From Bacillota bacterium (GTDB taxonomy: Bacteria; Bacillota_A; Clostridia; Clostridiales; Clostridiaceae), in assembly GCA_021780795.1 (NCBI GenBank), contig JAJXYA010000086.1:1-9439 (forward strand): a stretch of 9,439 nt of DNA, in the 5' to 3' direction. Below, one piece after another: positions 6,254 through 9,439 of the stretch. The first letter of the stretch is position 1, and the number at the start of each line of letters is the position of its first letter. Below the pieces are notes generated by a model that made no database searches, was not told the origin of the DNA, and worked only from the letters and a program-made list of their open reading frames with translations. Position numbers and translations under genes: made by a program.

Positions 6254-7155
6254 CAATAACAAAACCTATGTTAGCAGTTGATTTAAAAATGAATTGGGAT
6301 GCAGTAAGTTATCCAGTATATGGGACACCCAAACTGGACGGTATTCGTTGTTTGAAAGTTCAATCTGGTGTAGTTAGTAGAACATTTAAGGCTATTCCAA
6401 ATACTGATATTAGAACTACTTTGCTACAAATTTTGCCAAACATTAATGATGTTGGTCAATCTGATGGGGAGCTAATTGCTGGAAATTTCCAGGAAACAAC
6501 CCACAGAGTTATGAGTGAGAATGCAAAAGAACCGGGATGGAAATATTATATGTTTGATCTTGTCAAACAAGGCTTTGAAGATGAACCATACCTTTCTCGT
6601 GTAGAAAACCTAAAAAATTGGTATGAAAAAATTCCAGCATCTTCAAAGGAACTAATTTCATTAGTTTTACCAACACAGCTTAATAATAAAAAAGAAGTAG
6701 AAGCTTTTGAACAAAAATGCCTAGACCTTGGTTATGAGGGCATTATTTTACGAACTAATTCCCGATACAAATGTGGTAGATCAACCTTGTCTGAGCAATA
6801 TCTAGTTAAATTAAAGCGTTTTGAAGATAGTGAAGCTGAGGTTATTGGATTTGAGGAATTAATGCACAATAATAATACTGCTGAAAAGGATAATTTTGGT
6901 AGGACTAAGCGTAGTAGTCATCAAGAATGGCTTTCTGGTGCTAATACACTTGGAAATCTAATTGTTAAAGACATTAAAACTGGACTAACATTCAAGATTG
7001 GTACTGGCTTTAATGCTGAACAACGAAACAGCTTCTGGAAAATTAAAGAAACCCTTATTGGGCAAATAGTCAAATATAAGTTTTTTCCAGTTGGTATTAA
7101 AGAATTACCCAGGCATCCAGCCTTTTTGGGATTTAGAAGCCTTAAAGATATGTAA
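6250..7155 (+). CDS. ATP-dependent DNA ligase
   Basis: This enzyme seals nicks in DNA using ATP, through a lysyl-AMP intermediate; in phages it joins lagging-strand fragments and repairs breaks. The nucleotidyltransferase motifs are clear: motif I K28-LDGIR (K28 is the adenylated lysine), motif Ia SRTFK (43-47), motif III DGELIAG (72-78), motif IIIa YYMFDLV (99-105), motif IV EGIILR (163-168), and motif V LVKLK (185-189). The rest (about 190-301) should be the OB-fold domain; its end, IGQIVKYKFF...LPRHPAFLGFR, matches the terminal pattern of T7-type phage ligases. At 301 residues it is a compact, apparently complete phage ligase. The ATG overlaps the endonuclease stop by 4 bases (ATGA), with AAAAGGA (6234-6240) inside the endonuclease gene as the ribosome binding site. 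Confidence 0.95.
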   Translation: MTITKPMLAVDLKMNWDAVSYPVYGTPKLDGIRCLKVQSGVVSRTFKAIPNTDIRTTLLQILPNINDVGQSDGELIAGNFQETTHRVMSENAKEPGWKYYMFDLVKQGFEDEPYLSRVENLKNWYEKIPASSKELISLVLPTQLNNKKEVEAFEQKCLDLGYEGIILRTNSRYKCGRSTLSEQYLVKLKRFEDSEAEVIGFEELMHNNNTAEKDNFGRTKRSSHQEWLSGANTLGNLIVKDIKTGLTFKIGTGFNAEQRNSFWKIKETLIGQIVKYKFFPVGIKELPRHPAFLGFRSLKDM

Positions 7156-7167
7156 ATAAAGGCCATT

Positions 7168-7611
7168 ATGAATTATAACAAATACATAATCTTGTCTATA
7201 CAAGATCTAGCTACAAGTAATTTCATTCATGAAGTAGCATTTAGTGAAGACGATTACTATATTCTTTCACCTACTCCACTAATGTATGCAGTTTCATCGC
7301 ATAGTGTTTCTTCACTTATTGAAGCAAAGGAGATATTAGATAGTGCTTGCAATAGTATATACAGTGTTCCATGTTTGCAAACTGAAGAGTTGTTTCCTTC
7401 GTCTGGTTCATCTGATGAGTATGATGTAGAACAGACACCAGCATATATTAATAATTTTGTTGTATATAATTTAATAAACTATTCCGATAATTATACTAGT
7501 AGTGATATAGTTAAACAAATCAAGAAACTACCTAAGAGACGATTTCAAGTAGTAGAAACTTTTGCTAATATATTACCAGCTAATCCATTAGCTGTATATG
7601 CTGGAGACTAG
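7168..7611 (+). CDS. Hypothetical acidic protein, 147 residues
   Basis: I do not recognise this protein. It appears soluble, rich in Ser, Tyr, Asn and acidic residues, with a mid-chain Ser/Asp/Glu low-complexity stretch (about residues 75-87, PSSGSSDEYDVEQ) and a basic patch near the end (KQIKKLPKRR). There is no signal peptide, membrane segment or Cys cluster. The start follows the ligase stop by only 12 bases, with AAAGG (7158-7162) as ribosome binding site, so it is probably co-transcribed with the ligase. It ends with TAG, 2 bases before the next ATG. Confidence 0.75.
   Translation: MNYNKYIILSIQDLATSNFIHEVAFSEDDYYILSPTPLMYAVSSHSVSSLIEAKEILDSACNSIYSVPCLQTEELFPSSGSSDEYDVEQTPAYINNFVVYNLINYSDNYTSSDIVKQIKKLPKRRFQVVETFANILPANPLAVYAGD
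7603..7607 (+). promoter_or_regulatory. Ribosome binding site of the 47-residue gene
   Basis: GGAGA lies 6 bases before the ATG at 7614, inside the end of the preceding gene. It decides in favour of the short frame starting at 7614, rather than the overlapping frame that could be opened from the ATG at 7630, which has no comparable site. Confidence 0.65.
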
Positions 7612-7613
7612 TT

Positions 7614-7757
7614 ATGAAAAATACTGTTAATGCTCTATCAGCAAAAGAGCACAATAAATGGCTTAAAGAAGAAAAGAAACAAGATAAGATGCTTAGAAAA
7701 GAGAAACGTAATAAAACTATTGTTAAAACTAGAAAAGTATTACCTGTCTTGGATTAA
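7614..7757 (+). CDS. Small Lys-rich protein, 47 residues
   Basis: This short gene encodes a highly basic, helical protein of 47 residues (begins MKNTVNALSAKEHNKWLKEE, ends VLPVLD) with a dense run of Lys, Arg and Glu over about residues 11-42. I recognise no family; nucleic-acid binding or a protein-protein helix are both possible. Evidence that it is real: GGAGA 6 bases upstream, a start 2 bases after the previous stop, and a stop (TAA, 7755-7757) 4 bases before the next plausible ATG. The overlapping frame in this stretch gives a Lys-rich pseudo-sequence typical of an out-of-frame shadow. Confidence 0.65.
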   Translation: MKNTVNALSAKEHNKWLKEEKKQDKMLRKEKRNKTIVKTRKVLPVLD

Positions 7758-7761
7758 AAAT

Positions 7762-8028
7762 ATGCAATATATGCTAGAAACATACACGGGTCTTAGATTA
7801 TACTTTACTGAATATTCATTTGACTTTGCCCTTAACAAAATTGATATAAGTTTTATTAACCACTATTATTGGAAAGATCCATTTTTAGCTACATCAAATG
7901 ACTTAGTGATGCTTTTTAATTCTAAAGCAGAAATTAAAACTTTTAGACTAACGTCGCCAAGTTTTCATAGATCTTTAAAACGACACAAATTACTACAAAA
8001 AATGATAACAGTAATTGAAGTTAGCTAA
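7762..8028 (+). CDS. Hypothetical protein, 88 residues, last plus-strand gene
   Basis: I do not recognise this protein. It is rich in Phe, Tyr, Leu and Lys; the N-terminal half alternates aromatic and polar residues as in beta strands (for example LRLYFTEYSFDFAL) and the C-terminal part is basic (SFHRSLKRHKLLQK). There is no clear membrane segment. The frame stays open upstream to an ATG at 7630, but that part overlaps the 47-residue gene and reads like a shadow, so I prefer the ATG at 7762, 4 bases after that gene's stop. A second ATG at 7771 is also possible. The ribosome binding site is weak. The gene ends 8 bases before the terminator stem. Confidence 0.6.
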   Translation: MQYMLETYTGLRLYFTEYSFDFALNKIDISFINHYYWKDPFLATSNDLVMLFNSKAEIKTFRLTSPSFHRSLKRHKLLQKMITVIEVS

Positions 8029-8036
8029 TAAAATTA

Positions 8037-8077
8037 GGCCAACCATTAGATCAATTTCTTCTGGTTGGCCTTTTTTT
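8037..8077 (+). terminator. Intrinsic terminator between converging genes
   Basis: A perfect 8-base-pair stem, GGCCAACC (8037-8044) with GGTTGGCC (8063-8070), encloses an 18-base loop and is followed at once by seven Ts (8071-8077). It lies just after the last plus-strand gene. On the minus strand the same stem is followed by TAATTTTATT, a weaker T-rich tail, so it could also stop transcription from the converging minus-strand genes. It is the most GC-rich structure in this AT-rich region. Confidence 0.9.
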
Positions 8078-8102
8078 GCGTCTATTCAAAATTTCAGCTT
8101 TT

Positions 8103-8570
8103 TTACTGAATATGCCTATTATAAAAAATGTCACTTGGGTCAGTATAATAAGAGTCACTATTATCTAAGTCATCTAAAGTTACAGTAGGATCTGTGTGTA
8201 GATAAGCATCATCTTCGGAAGCGTCATCCTTATCTATATCATTTTCAAGTTGGTCCTGATTATCGTTGTTTAATAAGTCATCACCCTTAGAGATAAGATC
8301 TAAAATATCTATGTCATACATAGAATTAAAATCATCAATAGTTCTAGTTATAGTTTCCTCTGCACCATCCTCATCACGAATATCTCTAAACAAGGGTATT
8401 TTAGAAACTATCTTGTCAAAATACTCAGGAAGATCAGCCTTGTAAATAACTCCTGATGCTTCCTCATCAGCTTTTGCTGGAAATTCTGAGGTTGAAAACA
8501 GCAGCTTGGAATCATCACCATCAACAATAAAAGTTATAGTGAATAAGGGATCTTCGTTGTGAGTAAACAT
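8103..8570 (-). CDS. Highly acidic hypothetical protein, 155 residues
   Basis: I do not recognise this protein. By my count it has 32 Asp and 10 Glu against about 11 Lys plus Arg, so it is strongly acidic, mostly through Asp. The N-terminal third looks ordered (PLFTITFIVDGDDSKLLF), while the C-terminal half (about residues 85-155) is Asp/Asn/Ser-rich and probably disordered. Strongly acidic small proteins occur among phage scaffold, DNA-mimic and virion-associated proteins; nothing here separates these. A weak AGAAAG lies upstream of the ATG. It is the last gene of the minus-strand block, 37 bases after the Pro/Gln-rich gene, and converges on the terminator at 8037-8077. Confidence 0.75.
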   Translation of the reverse strand: MFTHNEDPLFTITFIVDGDDSKLLFSTSEFPAKADEEASGVIYKADLPEYFDKIVSKIPLFRDIRDEDGAEETITRTIDDFNSMYDIDILDLISKGDDLLNNDNQDQLENDIDKDDASEDDAYLHTDPTVTLDDLDNSDSYYTDPSDIFYNRHIQ

Positions 8571-8607
8571 AAAATATTCTTTCTATTAGTTAATTATCTG
8601 TTTAAAA

Positions 8608-9439
8608 CTAGGGATTAAAGGTTCCAGATGGTATTTTATTGAATGCAAAATTAGCAATTGGGTTTTGGTTCTGTATTATTTGTGGTTTTGGCGGTGCTGT
8701 TGGTGTTATATTTCCAGCCCCTTGTGGAGCTGGATTTGACTGAACTACTTGGTTACTTAGAGGTATTTGTGGAAGTGTGGCAACTGGAATACTACTTCTA
8801 TTCCATGAAGGCATATTGTTATTTTGTGGACCTACACCCTGTGGTGGAAGTTTAGAGGGTGTTTGGTTTAGTAAAGACCCTTGAGTATATGTAGAAGCAG
8901 GCTGTATTTGATTAGCTGGCTTCTGGGTGACTCCACCATTACCAGCTCCTGGTGGAGCTTGTTTAGAGACAGTAGTTGGTGCTGGTTGTGTAACTGCTTG
9001 TTGTTGTGTAGTAGGTGCGGGTTGTTGTGGTGTTGATGGCTGTTGAGTTGTTGGTGGTGTCTGTTGTGTTGGTTGCTGCCCAGGAGCCATATTACTCTGA
9101 GCTTTTCTAATATTTGTAACAATAAAATTGGTTAGTTGCTGGTACAATGTAGCAGCTTCTTGTGAGGTTAAAGTTTGTTTTGAAGATATTTGTTTTTCCA
9201 TCTGACTTGCTAAAGTCTTTAGTTGTTCAATAGCATCTATTGTTGTAGCTTTTAAATTGCCAGTCATTTGCTGTGGAGAAATAACCTGCAATGGTTGAGT
9301 AGATGCTCTAAGTCTATCTTCTGCAGAAGCTGGTTTATAACCAGCATTAGTATATTGCTGTGCTAGATACTTTCCAGTTGGGGAATTAGGATCTATTCCT
9401 TTAAGGCCTACAAACTTGCCATCTGGTCCAACAAACAAG
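8608..9439 (-). CDS. Pro/Gln/Thr-rich protein, 5' end outside window
   Basis: At least 276 residues are visible. The frame is still open at the right edge, and the first visible codon is TTG (Leu), so the true start probably lies beyond. Counting from the edge: about 1-117 is an ordinary, partly helical region (VGPDGKFVGLKGIDPNSP; a Gln-rich helix about 66-115); about 118-162 is a dense Pro/Gln/Thr tract; the rest is Pro/Asn/Gln-rich and probably disordered. A P-x-GAGN element occurs twice (P162-P163-GAGN and P238-Q239-GAGN). I recognise no family. Low-complexity linkers of this kind are found in phage structural or virion-internal proteins, which is a guess from composition and strand. The stop is TAG at 8608-8610. 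Confidence 0.75.
   Translation of the reverse strand, partial: LFVGPDGKFVGLKGIDPNSPTGKYLAQQYTNAGYKPASAEDRLRASTQPLQVISPQQMTGNLKATTIDAIEQLKTLASQMEKQISSKQTLTSQEAATLYQQLTNFIVTNIRKAQSNMAPGQQPTQQTPPTTQQPSTPQQPAPTTQQQAVTQPAPTTVSKQAPPGAGNGGVTQKPANQIQPASTYTQGSLLNQTPSKLPPQGVGPQNNNMPSWNRSSIPVATLPQIPLSNQVVQSNPAPQGAGNITPTAPPKPQIIQNQNPIANFAFNKIPSGTFNP

Noticed and set aside
7630..7761. Extended start at 7630 for the 88-residue gene, giving 132 residues.
   Set aside because: It overlaps the 47-residue gene that has the better ribosome binding site, and the added residues are a Lys-rich shadow of that gene.
8093..8110. TTCAG/CTGAA 5-base hairpin over the stop of the acidic gene as a second terminator.
   Set aside because: The stem is too short and the tail on the minus strand is only ATTTTG; the nearby 8-base-pair GC-rich stem explains termination better.
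8658..9122. Open frames on the plus strand (8658-8855) and in another minus-strand frame (8868-9122) over the Pro/Gln-rich gene.
   Set aside because: Their His/Gln- or Val/Leu-rich composition is what the low-complexity coding sequence gives when read in the wrong frame.
1..9439. CRISPR arrays, tRNA genes, insertion sequences or a toxin-antitoxin pair.
   Set aside because: I saw no regularly spaced repeats, no cloverleaf with a TΨC-like arm in the short gaps, no transposase motif and no gene pair with toxin or antitoxin signatures.

Overview
The window looks like part of a tailed double-stranded DNA bacteriophage genome (or a closely related provirus). It is AT-rich and tightly packed. Intergenic gaps are mostly 0-44 bases, several starts overlap the previous stop (TAATG or ATGA), and most genes are short and unrecognised. 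The recognisable ones are typical of phages: a family A DNA polymerase fragment, an ATP-dependent DNA ligase, a sigma-28-type sigma factor, a Gp88-family Cys-rich protein, a free-standing homing-type endonuclease and a holin-like membrane protein. TAA, TAG and TGA all occur as normal stops, so I see no sign of recoding. Shine-Dalgarno-like sequences precede many starts (AGGAG, AGAAGGA, GGAGA). I cannot name the host from the sequence.

Layout: positions 1-8028 are one plus-strand array. It starts with an unknown gene and the Gp88-like gene, then an unknown 88-residue gene. Next is a pair of membrane proteins that could be a lysis module: a two-segment holin-like protein translationally coupled to a long coiled-coil protein with hydrophobic ends. 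Then come the polymerase-domain gene with a coupled helical partner, a small unknown gene, the sigma factor, a zinc-ribbon/EDxHD-type endonuclease, the DNA ligase (overlapping the endonuclease by 4 bases), and three unknown genes. One of these three is a 47-residue gene with a good ribosome binding site that is easily missed, because a longer open frame overlaps it. A strong intrinsic terminator at 8037-8077 closes the array.

From 8103 to the right edge, two minus-strand genes converge on that terminator. One encodes a very acidic 155-residue protein. The other encodes a Pro/Gln/Thr-rich protein that runs off the window. This is probably the end of an oppositely directed transcription block, and the low-complexity composition would suit virion or scaffold-like proteins, although nothing proves that.

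Working model (inference): the plus-strand block supplies replication and repair (polymerase, ligase) and transcription control (sigma factor), with a possible lysis pair embedded in it. The sigma factor may direct host RNA polymerase to a later gene class, possibly including the minus-strand genes. The most unusual points are the polymerase, which starts just before motif A and carries a long C-terminal extension and a changed motif C; the ATAACAT repeat cluster in front of the Gp88-like gene; and the endonuclease wedged between the sigma factor and ligase genes without a visible ribosome binding site.
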